Positions 44,116 through 52,423 of a stretch of DNA of 64,000 nt are shown here, piece after piece (positions within the stretch are counted from its first letter, which is position 1; the number at the start of each line of letters is the position of its first letter). The DNA lies in assembly GCA_033765145.1 (NCBI GenBank), contig JANRIH010000015.1, forward strand, positions 124,001-188,000. The letters are read 5' to 3'. A program made the position numbers and the translations under genes. The stretch is from JAGVSR01 sp033765145 (GTDB taxonomy: Bacteria > Pseudomonadota > Alphaproteobacteria > Rhizobiales > Hyphomicrobiaceae). The notes beneath the pieces were generated by a model. That model saw nothing but the letters and a program-made list of their open reading frames with translations. It searched no databases and had not been told where the DNA came from.

Positions 44116-44832
44116 GTGACGACGGCGAGGACACGCAAGTACCGGAAACTCGAAGCGAAGCTCGGCTATAAGTTCAAGAGCCAGGCCCTTCTGCAGCGCG
44201 CGTTGACGCACGCGAGCGTCCGGGGCGGCAAGGCGGCTCCGCAAGACAACGAGCGGCTCGAGTTCCTGGGCGACCGCGTTCTCGGGCTCGCAGTTGCCGG
44301 TCTTCTCGACGAGAGCTTTCCGGAAGCCAAGGAGGGGGAACTCGCCCGGCGCCTCAACAAGCTCGTCTGTGGCCGAACCTGCGCCAATGTCGGGCGCGCG
44401 CTCGAGCTTGGTCCGGATCTCGTGCTGTCGGATGCGGAAGCGCAGAGCGGCGGCCGGGACAAGGAGACGATCCTGGCGGACGCCGTGGAGGCGATCCTCG
44501 GAGCGATCTATACCGAGGCGGGTTTCGATCGGGCCTCGGTGGTCGTGCTGAGGCTGTGGCAGCCTTTCACCGACGCCGAGCATCCGCGTGTCGCCGCAGA
44601 TTCGAAGTCCCGGTTGCAGGAGTGGGCTCAGGGCCGCGGCCTGGCTCTCCCGCAGTATCGGGTGCTGGAACGCAAAGGGCCGGATCATGCGCCGCACTTC
44701 ACTGCCGAAGTGCGGATCGCAAATCTTGCGCCGGCCCCCGGCGAAGGCTCGTCGAAGCGCGAAGCCGAGCAGGCCGCGGCCGCGGCGCTGCTCATTCGCG
44801 AAGGTGTCTTGAAGGGCTCGGAACATGACTGA
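44116..44832 (+). CDS. rnc: Ribonuclease III
   Basis: Double-strand-specific endonuclease for rRNA and mRNA processing. The 238-residue protein has the signature NERLEFLGDRVLGL with catalytic acids, then DAVEAILGAIYTEAGF, and a C-terminal double-stranded RNA-binding domain (KSRLQEWAQGRGLALPQY to AEQAAAAALL). GTG start 3 nt after the lepB stop. Its end overlaps era by 8 nt, so expression is coupled. Confidence 0.95.
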   Translation: MTTARTRKYRKLEAKLGYKFKSQALLQRALTHASVRGGKAAPQDNERLEFLGDRVLGLAVAGLLDESFPEAKEGELARRLNKLVCGRTCANVGRALELGPDLVLSDAEAQSGGRDKETILADAVEAILGAIYTEAGFDRASVVVLRLWQPFTDAEHPRVAADSKSRLQEWAQGRGLALPQYRVLERKGPDHAPHFTAEVRIANLAPAPGEGSSKREAEQAAAAALLIREGVLKGSEHD

Positions 44833-45760
44833 CGGCGAACACGAGCCGAAGCGCGATGCGCCCACGACGCGGTGCGGTTTCGTCGCGATCATCGGCGCGC
44901 CGAATGCCGGGAAATCGACGCTCGTCAACGCGCTCGTCGGTTCCAAAGTCACGATCGTTTCGCACAAGGTCCAGACGACGCGGATGCCGATCCGCGGCAT
45001 CGCGATCGAGGGGGCAAGCCAACTCGTGCTCATCGATACGCCGGGTATCTTCAGGCCCAAGCGAAGGCTCGACCGGGCGATGGTGGATGCGGCCTGGACG
45101 GGTGCGGGCGATGCCGATGCCGTCGTTCTGCTCGTCGATGCGGTGAGGGGCGTAGATGAGGATGTCGAAGGCATCCTCAAGAAGCTCGACCAGGGGGCAT
45201 CCCGCAAATTCCTCGTCCTCAACAAGGTGGACAAGCTCGAGGACAAGGCGGCGCTGTTGCCGCTCGTCGCCACGCTCAGCGCCGGTCGGGCATTTGAGCG
45301 CGTGTTCATGATCTCGGCGCTCGACGGGCGCGGTGTCGAAGATTTGAAGCGCCATCTCGCGGATATCGTGCCGCCGGGGCCGTGGCACTATCCCGAGGAC
45401 GAAATTTCGGATGCGCCGCTCCGGCTTCTCGCGGCCGAACTAACGCGGGAGAAGATCTACCACTGGCTGCACGACGAATTGCCCTATGCGACGACCGTCG
45501 AGACGACTGACTGGAAGAATTTCAAGAACGGTTCGGTCAGGATCGAGCAGACGATTTTCGTCGCGCGCGAAAGCCAGCGGAAGATCGTGCTCGGCAAGGG
45601 CGGGCAGACGATCAAGAGGATTTCGCAGGCGACGCGTAAGGAACTTTCGGAGATGATCGAGAAGGAGGTCCACCTCTTTCTGTTCGTCAAGGTCCGGGAG
45701 GGCTGGGATCTCGATCCCGAACGGTATCGTGAAATGGGTCTGGAATTTCCCAAGGAATGA
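44825..45760 (+). CDS. era: GTPase Era
   Basis: Ribosome-assembly GTPase acting on 16S rRNA. The 311-residue protein has P-loop GAPNAGKST (residues 24-32), G3 DTPGIF, G4 NKVD, and a C-terminal KH domain with VRIEQTIFVARESQRKIVLGKGGQTIKRIS. It starts inside rnc and overlaps the next gene by ATGA, forming a tight operon. Confidence 0.96.
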   Translation: MTDGEHEPKRDAPTTRCGFVAIIGAPNAGKSTLVNALVGSKVTIVSHKVQTTRMPIRGIAIEGASQLVLIDTPGIFRPKRRLDRAMVDAAWTGAGDADAVVLLVDAVRGVDEDVEGILKKLDQGASRKFLVLNKVDKLEDKAALLPLVATLSAGRAFERVFMISALDGRGVEDLKRHLADIVPPGPWHYPEDEISDAPLRLLAAELTREKIYHWLHDELPYATTVETTDWKNFKNGSVRIEQTIFVARESQRKIVLGKGGQTIKRISQATRKELSEMIEKEVHLFLFVKVREGWDLDPERYREMGLEFPKE

Positions 45761-46119
45761 GGCGCGCCATGGTCGGGTCCGGTACTACGAGATCCGTCGT
45801 CGCGGCCGGTTCCCTCGCGTTTTCTTTGTCGTTTGGAATGTCCGCCGAGGCGGCGGTTCGCGTTTGCACGGAGCCCGTATCGAGCCCGGTCACGAAGATG
45901 CCGACCGAGCGTGAGGCACGGAAGGCCGCGCTCAGCTCCTGGGTTGATGCGGCTAAAGCCGCAGGCATCGAGCATCCCGCGTGGCGCATTGCCGCCGACA
46001 AAGTCTTTGTCTGCCTTCCTGTCACGGACGGATTCGAGTGCGTCGCTCGCGCGCGCGCCTGCACCATCAAGAATGCGCCGCCGGGCTCGCGACAGACCGG
46101 CCCCAGGCGCGAGATCTGA
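45757..46119 (+). CDS. Secreted hypothetical protein between era and recO
   Basis: A 120-residue protein that overlaps the era stop by 4 nt. A signal peptide is likely (RSVVAAGSLAFSLSFGMSAEA, AxA near residue 32). The mature part has cysteines in VRVCTEP, VFVCLPV, FECVARARACTI. It appears to be an insertion in an otherwise standard era-recO pair. Function unknown. Confidence 0.75.
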   Translation: MRRAMVGSGTTRSVVAAGSLAFSLSFGMSAEAAVRVCTEPVSSPVTKMPTEREARKAALSSWVDAAKAAGIEHPAWRIAADKVFVCLPVTDGFECVARARACTIKNAPPGSRQTGPRREI

Positions 46120-46130
46120 GGGCGTTCGGC

Positions 46131-46853
46131 GTGGAGTGGTCCGACGAAGCGATCGTCTTATCGGTGAAGCCGCACGGAGAGACAGCCGCCGTCGTCGAGC
46201 TTCTGACGCGCCAGCACGGCCGGCACATGGGGCTCGTCCATGGCGGACGATCGCGGAAATCGCGTCCCGTGCTCATGAGCGGCAATCACGTGAGCGCGAC
46301 GTGGAAGGCGCGGCTCGCTGATCAACTGGGCCATGTGGCCATCGAGCTTCGGCGCGGCTTTGCTGCCTCAGCGATGGAGCGCCCGGGCGCACTCGCGGCG
46401 TTGACGTCCATGTGCGCGCTGATGCATGCGCTGCCCGAGCGCGATCCGCATCCCGCGCTCTACGAGGTCACGCTCTTCGTTCTCGGCTTCCTCGATGATG
46501 ACGACGTCTGGCCCGCGCTCTACGTGCGCTGGGAACTGACGCTGCTCGAGGAACTCGGCTATGGCCTCGATCTCGCGCATTGCGCCGCAACCGGCACGAA
46601 CGACAATCTCATCTACGTTTCGCCGAAGACGGGGCGCGCGGTTTCGGCGTCAGCCGGCGAGCCATATCGTGATCGCTTGCTTCCGTTGCCGCAATTCCTG
46701 ACGCCGGGAAGGCCGGAAGCGCCGACGCGCGCGGATGTGGCGGCGGGATTGAAGCTCACGGGGTATTTTCTCGAAAGCCGCATCTTCCGTCCGCGCGAAA
46801 AGGATATCCCCGAGCCGCGGCTCAGGATCGCGCATCTGCTCGGCGGGGGCTGA
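46131..46853 (+). CDS. recO: DNA repair protein RecO
   Basis: RecFOR pathway protein that loads RecA at gaps. The 240-residue protein has an OB-fold N-terminus starting VEWSDEAIVLSVKPHGETAAVVELLTR, and the characteristic GLVHGGRSRKSRPVLMSGN. C-terminal elements include the WELTLLEELGYGLDLAHCAATGT zinc-domain-like section. GTG at 46131 opens the conserved fold, 11 nt after the preceding gene. Its stop abuts the convergent CAP gene's stop, forming TGATCA. Confidence 0.93.
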   Translation: MEWSDEAIVLSVKPHGETAAVVELLTRQHGRHMGLVHGGRSRKSRPVLMSGNHVSATWKARLADQLGHVAIELRRGFAASAMERPGALAALTSMCALMHALPERDPHPALYEVTLFVLGFLDDDDVWPALYVRWELTLLEELGYGLDLAHCAATGTNDNLIYVSPKTGRAVSASAGEPYRDRLLPLPQFLTPGRPEAPTRADVAAGLKLTGYFLESRIFRPREKDIPEPRLRIAHLLGGG

Positions 46854-47618
46854 TCAGTCGATCCGGACTTTCGGGCGCGCGGTCACGGTCATGGCCGATT
46901 TGCCATCGATGGCGAGTTCATAGACCATGCCATCGCTCGCTTCGTAGCGTGCGGATGCAATGTCACCGGGAGTTTCGAATTCGAGGCTTCCCGGCGCGCA
47001 GGCGTTGTGGGTGACGCCGGTTTTCGGTTCGATCGTGTGGCGCTCGCTCGCGAAGACGTAGGAGACCGTTCGCGGTGTCGCGTTCGAGATCTGGAACTCG
47101 TAGGCGAGCGACTGGGGACGCGCGAATATCTGCACGGTCACGTATTTCGGGTTGTTGTCAGGCATCCGCGCGACGCCGACGCCGGTCTCGGTTGCAAACG
47201 GCGCGAGCATGGCCTCACGGTGGGAGGGCGAGTTGATCCAGCCTTCGACGGACTTTTTGGCCAGCGCCCGGCTTTCGAAACCGCGGCTGTCCAGGTGCAT
47301 CGCGAGGTTCTCCGCCACCGAACACCAGGCGTAGCCGCCGGACGTCACGCGATCCCCGATCTCGCGGCCGTCGGCCGTGTGAGAGAACGTGCCCGACTTG
47401 GCGATATAAGCCGCGTAACTCCGGGCAACTTCGGACAGGTCCGCGTTGGGTTGGACGTCGGCGAGTTTGTTCTCGCGGCGGAACGCATTCGTCATCTCTA
47501 CAACGGCCATTTCGACAGCGGGGGGTTCGGGCAGAGGGACGGGCATCGGCTCGCTCGGTCGGGGTAGATCGGTACGTTGGCGCCATGGATTTGATGGGGC
47601 AGGGACTTCAGGGGCCAC
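46854..47618 (-). CDS. CAP (SCP-like) domain protein
   Basis: A 254-residue protein with one CAP/SCP domain: TNAFRRENKLADVQPNADLSEVARSYAAYIAKSGTFSHT, then AENLAMH and HREAMLAPFATETGVGV. These carry the His and Glu residues that line the CAP cavity. A C-terminal beta-rich part (about 165-254) follows. An in-frame stop lies just upstream of GTG 47618, so no standard signal peptide can be added. Most CAP proteins are exported, so this is either cytosolic or uses another route. Family-level function (defence, adhesion or lysis in other bacteria) is not established here. Confidence 0.85.
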   Translation of the reverse strand: MAPEVPAPSNPWRQRTDLPRPSEPMPVPLPEPPAVEMAVVEMTNAFRRENKLADVQPNADLSEVARSYAAYIAKSGTFSHTADGREIGDRVTSGGYAWCSVAENLAMHLDSRGFESRALAKKSVEGWINSPSHREAMLAPFATETGVGVARMPDNNPKYVTVQIFARPQSLAYEFQISNATPRTVSYVFASERHTIEPKTGVTHNACAPGSLEFETPGDIASARYEASDGMVYELAIDGKSAMTVTARPKVRID

Positions 47619-47735
47619 ATTTCCAGGCGGTTAATCGTGGATGTTGGAGGAAATCCGGCAGCCATGACAAGGGTGTCGGCGGAGTGTTGCGTCAGGGCAC
47701 TTGAGGGCCTGCCGCAGCTCCACTAACCCCTTCCC

Positions 47736-49988
47736 ATGAGCAAACAGTCGATTCCTCCCCAAGGCGACGGGCCGATCGAGCCCGTCACTCTCAAAGACGC
47801 CCTCGAAGAGCGCTACCTCGCCTATGCGCTCTCGACCATCATGCATCGCGCGCTGCCGGACGTGCGCGACGGGCTGAAGCCCGTTCATCGCCGCATCCTG
47901 TACGCGATGCGGCAACTGGGGCTCGACCCCGAGGGTGGCTACCGCAAGTGCGCCAAGATCGTCGGCGAGACGATGGGCAACTTCCATCCGCACGGCAACC
48001 AGGCGATCTACGATGCGCTCGCACGACTCGCGCAGGATTTCGCCGTCCGCTATCCGTTGGTCGACGGCCAGGGGAACTTCGGCAATATCGACGGCGACAA
48101 TCCGGCGGCCGATCGTTACACGGAAGCGCGGCTGACCTCGGTCGCTGCCGATCTGCTCGATGGGATCGACGAGGATACGGTCGAGTTTCGCCCCAACTAC
48201 GATGGCCGCGAAATCGAACCGTCGGTGCTGCCGGCCGCGTTTCCGAACCTGCTCGCGAACGGATCGGCCGGCATCGCGGTCGGCATGGCGACGAACATTC
48301 CGCCACACAATGCGGACGAGCTGTGCGCCGCACTCCTCCATCTCATTAAGCACCCGAATGCAACGGTGGAGAAGCTCGTCGAGTTCGTGCCGGGACCGGA
48401 TTTCCCGACCGGCGGCGTGATCGTCGAGCCCAGGGCCGACATCCTCGAAGCCTATCGAACGGGGCGCGGCGGGTTCCGCCTGCGCGCCAAATGGGAGAAG
48501 GAAGAGACCGGCCGCGGCGGCTATCAGATCGTCATCACCGAAATTCCCTATCAGGTGCAGAAGGCGAAGCTCGTCGAGAAGATCGCCGAGTTGATGGTCG
48601 AGAAGAAGCTGCCTCTCCTAGGCGACGTCCGCGACGAAAGTGCGGAAGAAGTCCGTCTCGTACTTGAGCCGAAGAGCCGCACGGTCGAGCCCCTGCTGCT
48701 CATGGAGAGCATGTTCCGCGCGACCGAACTCGAAGTGCGGTTCGGCCTCAACATGAACGTGCTGTCGGCGGGCCAGGTTCCGAACGTGCTCGGGCTCCGG
48801 GACGTCTTGAAGCAGTGGCTCGAGCATCGCGTGGACGTTCTCGTCCGGCGGAGCGAATTCCGGCTCAAGAAGATCGAGCACCGGCTCGAAGTTCTCGACG
48901 GCTATCTCATCGCCTACCTCAACATCGACGAGGTCATTCGCATAGTCCGCTTCGAGGACGAGCCGAAACAAAAGCTCATTGCCCGCTTCAAGCTCACGGA
49001 CGTGCAGGCCGAAGCGATTCTCAATCTGCGCTTGAAGAGCCTTTCGAGACTCGAGGAAGTCGAGATACGGGCCGAACACGAAAAGCTTTCGAAGGAGCGG
49101 CGCGAGATCCAGGCCCTTTTAAAGTCCGAGGACCTGCAATGGGAACGCATATCGGATGAAGTGAAGGCCACGCGGGAGCGCTATTCCAAGAAGACGGCAC
49201 TCGGCCGGCGGCGGACGACGTTTGCCGATGCCCCTGAAATCACCGTCGATCTCGAGGAGGCGCTGACGGAGAAGGAGCCGATTACGGTCATCCTCTCCGA
49301 GAAGGGCTGGATTCGCTCGATGAAAGGGCACCTCGAGGACACATCCAAGCTCGACTTCAAGCAGGGCGACGGCTTGAAGCAAGCGGTTCACGCGCAGACG
49401 ACCGACACGTTCCTGCTCTTTGCGACCAACGGGAAATTCTTCACGCTCGAAGCGTCACAACTGCCGGGCGGGCGAGGTCACGGTGAGCCGGTTCGGCTAA
49501 TGGTCGATCTCGAGGAAAACCACGAGTTTCTCGAACTCTTCGTGCACGACCCGTCGCGGAAGCTTCTGGTCGCGTCGAGCGGCGGGTACGGCTTTGTCGT
49601 GGCGGAGGAGGAAGTTGCCGCCTCGACGCGGAAGGGCAAGCAGATCCTCAACGTGCCCGACGATGAGGAGGCGGCCGTCGTCGTGCCGGTCGAGGGCGAC
49701 ATGGTCGCGTGTGTCGGCGAGAACAGGAAGATGCTCGTGTTCCCGCTCGACGATGTCAACGAAATGACCCGAGGGCGCGGGACGATCCTGCAGAAGTATC
49801 AGGACGGCGGACTTTCGGATGTGCGCACCTTCGCGAAGAAGGAGGGCCTCACGTGGCTCGACAGCGCGGGGCGGACGTTTACGCTCGGCTGGTCGGACCT
49901 CAAGGAGTGGGCTGGGCAGCGCGCGCAGGCCGGACGGGTCGTCCCGAAAGGCTTTCCGCGTTCCAACAAGTTCGGGCCGTCGTTCTAG
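47736..49988 (+). CDS. parC: DNA topoisomerase IV subunit A
   Basis: Decatenating type IIA topoisomerase subunit, 750 residues. The breakage-reunion domain has DGLKPVHRRILYAMRQLGL, the quinolone-region FHPHGNQAIYDAL, and the active-site Tyr in RYTEARLT. The C-terminal beta-propeller (from about residue 500) has repeats such as GRGHGEPVRLM and the terminal ARGFPRSNKFGPSF-like end. There is no GyrA-box with QRRGGKG, supporting ParC over GyrA. No clear ribosome site. parE is not in the window. Confidence 0.94.
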   Translation: MSKQSIPPQGDGPIEPVTLKDALEERYLAYALSTIMHRALPDVRDGLKPVHRRILYAMRQLGLDPEGGYRKCAKIVGETMGNFHPHGNQAIYDALARLAQDFAVRYPLVDGQGNFGNIDGDNPAADRYTEARLTSVAADLLDGIDEDTVEFRPNYDGREIEPSVLPAAFPNLLANGSAGIAVGMATNIPPHNADELCAALLHLIKHPNATVEKLVEFVPGPDFPTGGVIVEPRADILEAYRTGRGGFRLRAKWEKEETGRGGYQIVITEIPYQVQKAKLVEKIAELMVEKKLPLLGDVRDESAEEVRLVLEPKSRTVEPLLLMESMFRATELEVRFGLNMNVLSAGQVPNVLGLRDVLKQWLEHRVDVLVRRSEFRLKKIEHRLEVLDGYLIAYLNIDEVIRIVRFEDEPKQKLIARFKLTDVQAEAILNLRLKSLSRLEEVEIRAEHEKLSKERREIQALLKSEDLQWERISDEVKATRERYSKKTALGRRRTTFADAPEITVDLEEALTEKEPITVILSEKGWIRSMKGHLEDTSKLDFKQGDGLKQAVHAQTTDTFLLFATNGKFFTLEASQLPGGRGHGEPVRLMVDLEENHEFLELFVHDPSRKLLVASSGGYGFVVAEEEVAASTRKGKQILNVPDDEEAAVVVPVEGDMVACVGENRKMLVFPLDDVNEMTRGRGTILQKYQDGGLSDVRTFAKKEGLTWLDSAGRTFTLGWSDLKEWAGQRAQAGRVVPKGFPRSNKFGPSF

Positions 49989-50095
49989 AGTCTGGATCTC
50001 ACGAAAGGCTCGTTTTCGGCTCGCAACCGTGCGCCGGTCTCTTCACGGGCGTCCGCGTACTTGCCATGCCTGATGCCCCCCGTTACGAAAGCATC

Positions 50096-50650
50096 ATGGT
50101 ATTCCGACGTGGCGCTCTCATTTCGACGATCTTACTTGTCATGGTCGCCTGTGCCTTCATGGCCGGCGGCGCACAACTCGCAGCCCAGATCGCTGACCAG
50201 ATGGACGCGCCTATCGGAGATGCGACGCCGACCGAGCCTTCAGGGGCGGGTTCGGGGCCCGTGCCTTCCGCCGGCGGCACATGTGCTAAAACCGATTTCG
50301 AAGTGGCGGTCGATGGGGCCGCCGAGACGCTGCGCGAATTGAACCAGAAGAACAAGCCGCAGTTCCAGGACAAGCTGCGTCACCTCAAGGACAAGCGCGG
50401 CTGGTCGCCAGATCAGTTCCTCAAGGAAGCGGCGCCGTTCGCCAAGGATGCCGAGATCGACGCGTTCGACAAGAAGACCAGCGATCTCCTGAGCCTCATC
50501 ACGGCCATGGGCGAGGAAGGGTCGGCCTCGGCGAGCCCGGACTGCACGATGCTCGCGACGCTGCAGGGGCATATGGCGGCCCTGGTCGAGACGCAGAACG
50601 CCAAATGGGCCTACATGTTCCAGAAAATCGACGCGGAACTGGCGAAGTAG
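50096..50650 (+). CDS. Exported hypothetical protein
   Basis: A 184-residue protein starting MVFRRGALISTILLVMVACAFMAGG, a signal peptide or lipoprotein-like anchor with Cys at residue 16. A short Pro/Ser linker leads to a helical domain (KTDFEVAVDGAAETLRELNQKN to AYMFQKIDAELAK), with Cys at CAKTDF and DCTML. ATG 50096 is preferred over 50066 because it begins the hydrophobic anchor. It is convergent with bpt. Function unknown. Confidence 0.7.
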   Translation: MVFRRGALISTILLVMVACAFMAGGAQLAAQIADQMDAPIGDATPTEPSGAGSGPVPSAGGTCAKTDFEVAVDGAAETLRELNQKNKPQFQDKLRHLKDKRGWSPDQFLKEAAPFAKDAEIDAFDKKTSDLLSLITAMGEEGSASASPDCTMLATLQGHMAALVETQNAKWAYMFQKIDAELAK

Positions 50651-50699
50651 CGGAAGATTTCGCGGCCAAATCCCACAATATCCGGCCGAATTGCGAAGC

Positions 50700-51446
50700 T
50701 CAGGACCGGACCCATCCGTTCGGGCCCAGATGCTCCTGGGGTGCGAAGCGGGTCTTATAGTTCATCTTGCGAGAGCCTTCGATCCAGTACCCGAGATACA
50801 CGAAGGGCAGTCCTTCGGCGCGCGCTTGCGCGATCGTCTCAAGGATCATGTAGGTGCCGAAGCTGCGATCGGGCTCTCTCGGATCATAGAACGAGTAGAC
50901 CATCGATATGCCGTCCGAAAGCCGATCGCAGAGCGCCACGCCGATGAGCGGCCACCGCTCCCGGGGTGTTTCGAGGGGGTTATCCACCGGCTTCCGGCGA
51001 TACTCGGTCAGCGTCGTCTGGATGACGCTCTCCTCGACCATGAGGGCGAAATCGAGTGCCGTCATGTCGGCCATGCCGCCTTCGCCGTGCCGGGCTTCGA
51101 TATAGCGGCGGAACATCGAATACTGCTCGCTGGTGGGATTCGGCGTGACCCGCTCGGCAACGACGTCCTGGTTCTCCAGGAGCACCCGGCGCATGGACCG
51201 CGTCGGCTCGAATTGATCGACGATCACGCGCACGGATATGCACGCCTGACAGCCGTCGCAGTAGGGCATGTAGGCGATGTTCTGGCTGCGACGAAAACCG
51301 CCGCGGAGGAGATTGTCGATCAGCGCTTGCGGCTTCTCATGCGTCAGATGGGTGAAAAGCTTCCGTTCGAGCCGGCCCTCCAGGTAAGGGCAGGGTTGGG
51401 CCGCGGTCACGTAGAACTCGGGAAAGCTCTTGCGCTGCTCGGTCAT
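50700..51446 (-). CDS. bpt: Aspartate/glutamate leucyltransferase (N-end rule)
   Basis: Transfers leucine from Leu-tRNA to N-terminal Asp/Glu of proteins, marking them for ClpS-ClpAP degradation. The 248-residue protein has the cysteine clusters PCPYLEGR and YCDGCQACISVRV, and EQYSMFRRYIEARH plus GYWIEGSRKMNYKTRF. These are signatures of the Bpt/Ate1 family. ATG 51446 is chosen over TTG 51449. It is monocistronic. Confidence 0.95.
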   Translation of the reverse strand: MTEQRKSFPEFYVTAAQPCPYLEGRLERKLFTHLTHEKPQALIDNLLRGGFRRSQNIAYMPYCDGCQACISVRVIVDQFEPTRSMRRVLLENQDVVAERVTPNPTSEQYSMFRRYIEARHGEGGMADMTALDFALMVEESVIQTTLTEYRRKPVDNPLETPRERWPLIGVALCDRLSDGISMVYSFYDPREPDRSFGTYMILETIAQARAEGLPFVYLGYWIEGSRKMNYKTRFAPQEHLGPNGWVRS

Positions 51447-51603
51447 CAATGACGGTCTCCGGCGGGTCCAATCGCAATCCCGCTTCCGGGCTCACTCCGT
51501 GCTCAACTCGGCACCAAATCGCGGCACTCAGGAAACATCGAACCGCCCACGCCGATGGGTCAGGTTACGCGAGCGGTGGTTAAGATCGCAAGACGCTTCC
51601 GCC

Positions 51604-51918
51604 TCATTTCCCTTCGCCGCCCATCAGGCCTGCAGCGGCCGGCGGCGGCTTCGACGTGCGTCGTGGAGGCTGACCGGTACGCGCGGTGTCGGCCGCTGCA
51701 CCGCCTCCGGCAGATGCTGGAGGGGGCGCGCCGCGGCGCTCGGTCGGCGTGGTCGGGCGGGTCATGGTCCCGGCGTCGGCGGCCACTACAGGTCGTTCCG
51801 ATCCTTCGACAGCATGGGGCGCCAATTCAGACTTGGCCGAGGCGTAGCCCAGCCGGTAGCCGAAATATCCCGCAATGGCGGCGACGAGGAGCAAAGGGAG
51901 CAAGGCATCGAGGGTCAT
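51604..51918 (-). CDS. Small single-pass membrane protein with Pro/Ala tail
   Basis: A 104-residue protein: one N-terminal helix (LLPLLLVAAIAGYFGYRLGY) and a low-complexity Pro/Ala/Gly tail with no fold signal. It is downstream of nothing obvious on its strand and lies 117 nt from the gene at 52036. Could be a small anchor for a soluble partner. Function unknown. Confidence 0.6.
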   Translation of the reverse strand: MTLDALLPLLLVAAIAGYFGYRLGYASAKSELAPHAVEGSERPVVAADAGTMTRPTTPTERRGAPPPASAGGGAAADTARTGQPPRRTSKPPPAAAGLMGGEGK

Positions 51919-52035
51919 GGGCGGACTTTCTGCGGCTCAGCCGGAGAAGTCTAACCGTTTGCCGCGCGCGGAGGAAGAAGCCGCCGCACGTCGCGTCCAG
52001 GCCCTGACGTCAAAGCCTAGCCGGCCCGCCGACCG

Positions 52036-52239
52036 TCACGGGAGGCTACCCGTCTCATTGCGGCTCGCGAGGTCCGCAGTCTGGTCAATGGATGCGTAAG
52101 TCAGCCAAGCGAGACTGCCGACGCCGATCGTCAGGATGAGCACCGCGATCAAGATCCGCTTCAAGAGATAGCTCGCGCTCAGGCGATTCGCAGCAGGGAC
52201 AGACGCGCCGTCGGCGCGCTCGGACATGGCGGTCGGCAT
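52036..52239 (-). CDS. Small single-pass membrane protein
   Basis: A 67-residue protein with one membrane helix (residues 28-52, LKRILIAVLILTIGVGSLAWLTYA) and short flanks. ATG at 52239 has a GGGGAAAAG-like site; an internal ATG at 52227 is an alternative. It lies 184 nt downstream of the BT1-like transporter gene on the same strand. Function unknown. Confidence 0.6.
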   Translation of the reverse strand: MPTAMSERADGASVPAANRLSASYLLKRILIAVLILTIGVGSLAWLTYASIDQTADLASRNETGSLP

Positions 52240-52423
52240 GATTGTTCTTTTCCCCCATGCAGCGCGCGGCTGCAGTCACCTGACGAGCGATGCTTCCCCT
52301 CGCATCGCCACCGCCGGGCGTACTCGAACTCTTCAACCGATTGATGGGCGAGCCGGCTCGCCGGGTCAAGCCAGCATCGGGCAGAACAGCTATTCTCCCG
52401 TCGCGGCGTGATTGGGGTGCCAC

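Noticed and set aside
43303..45309. 668-codon minus-strand open frame across lepB, rnc and era
   Set aside because: Covers three genes with intact diagnostic motifs on the plus strand; no family-like residues in the shadow.
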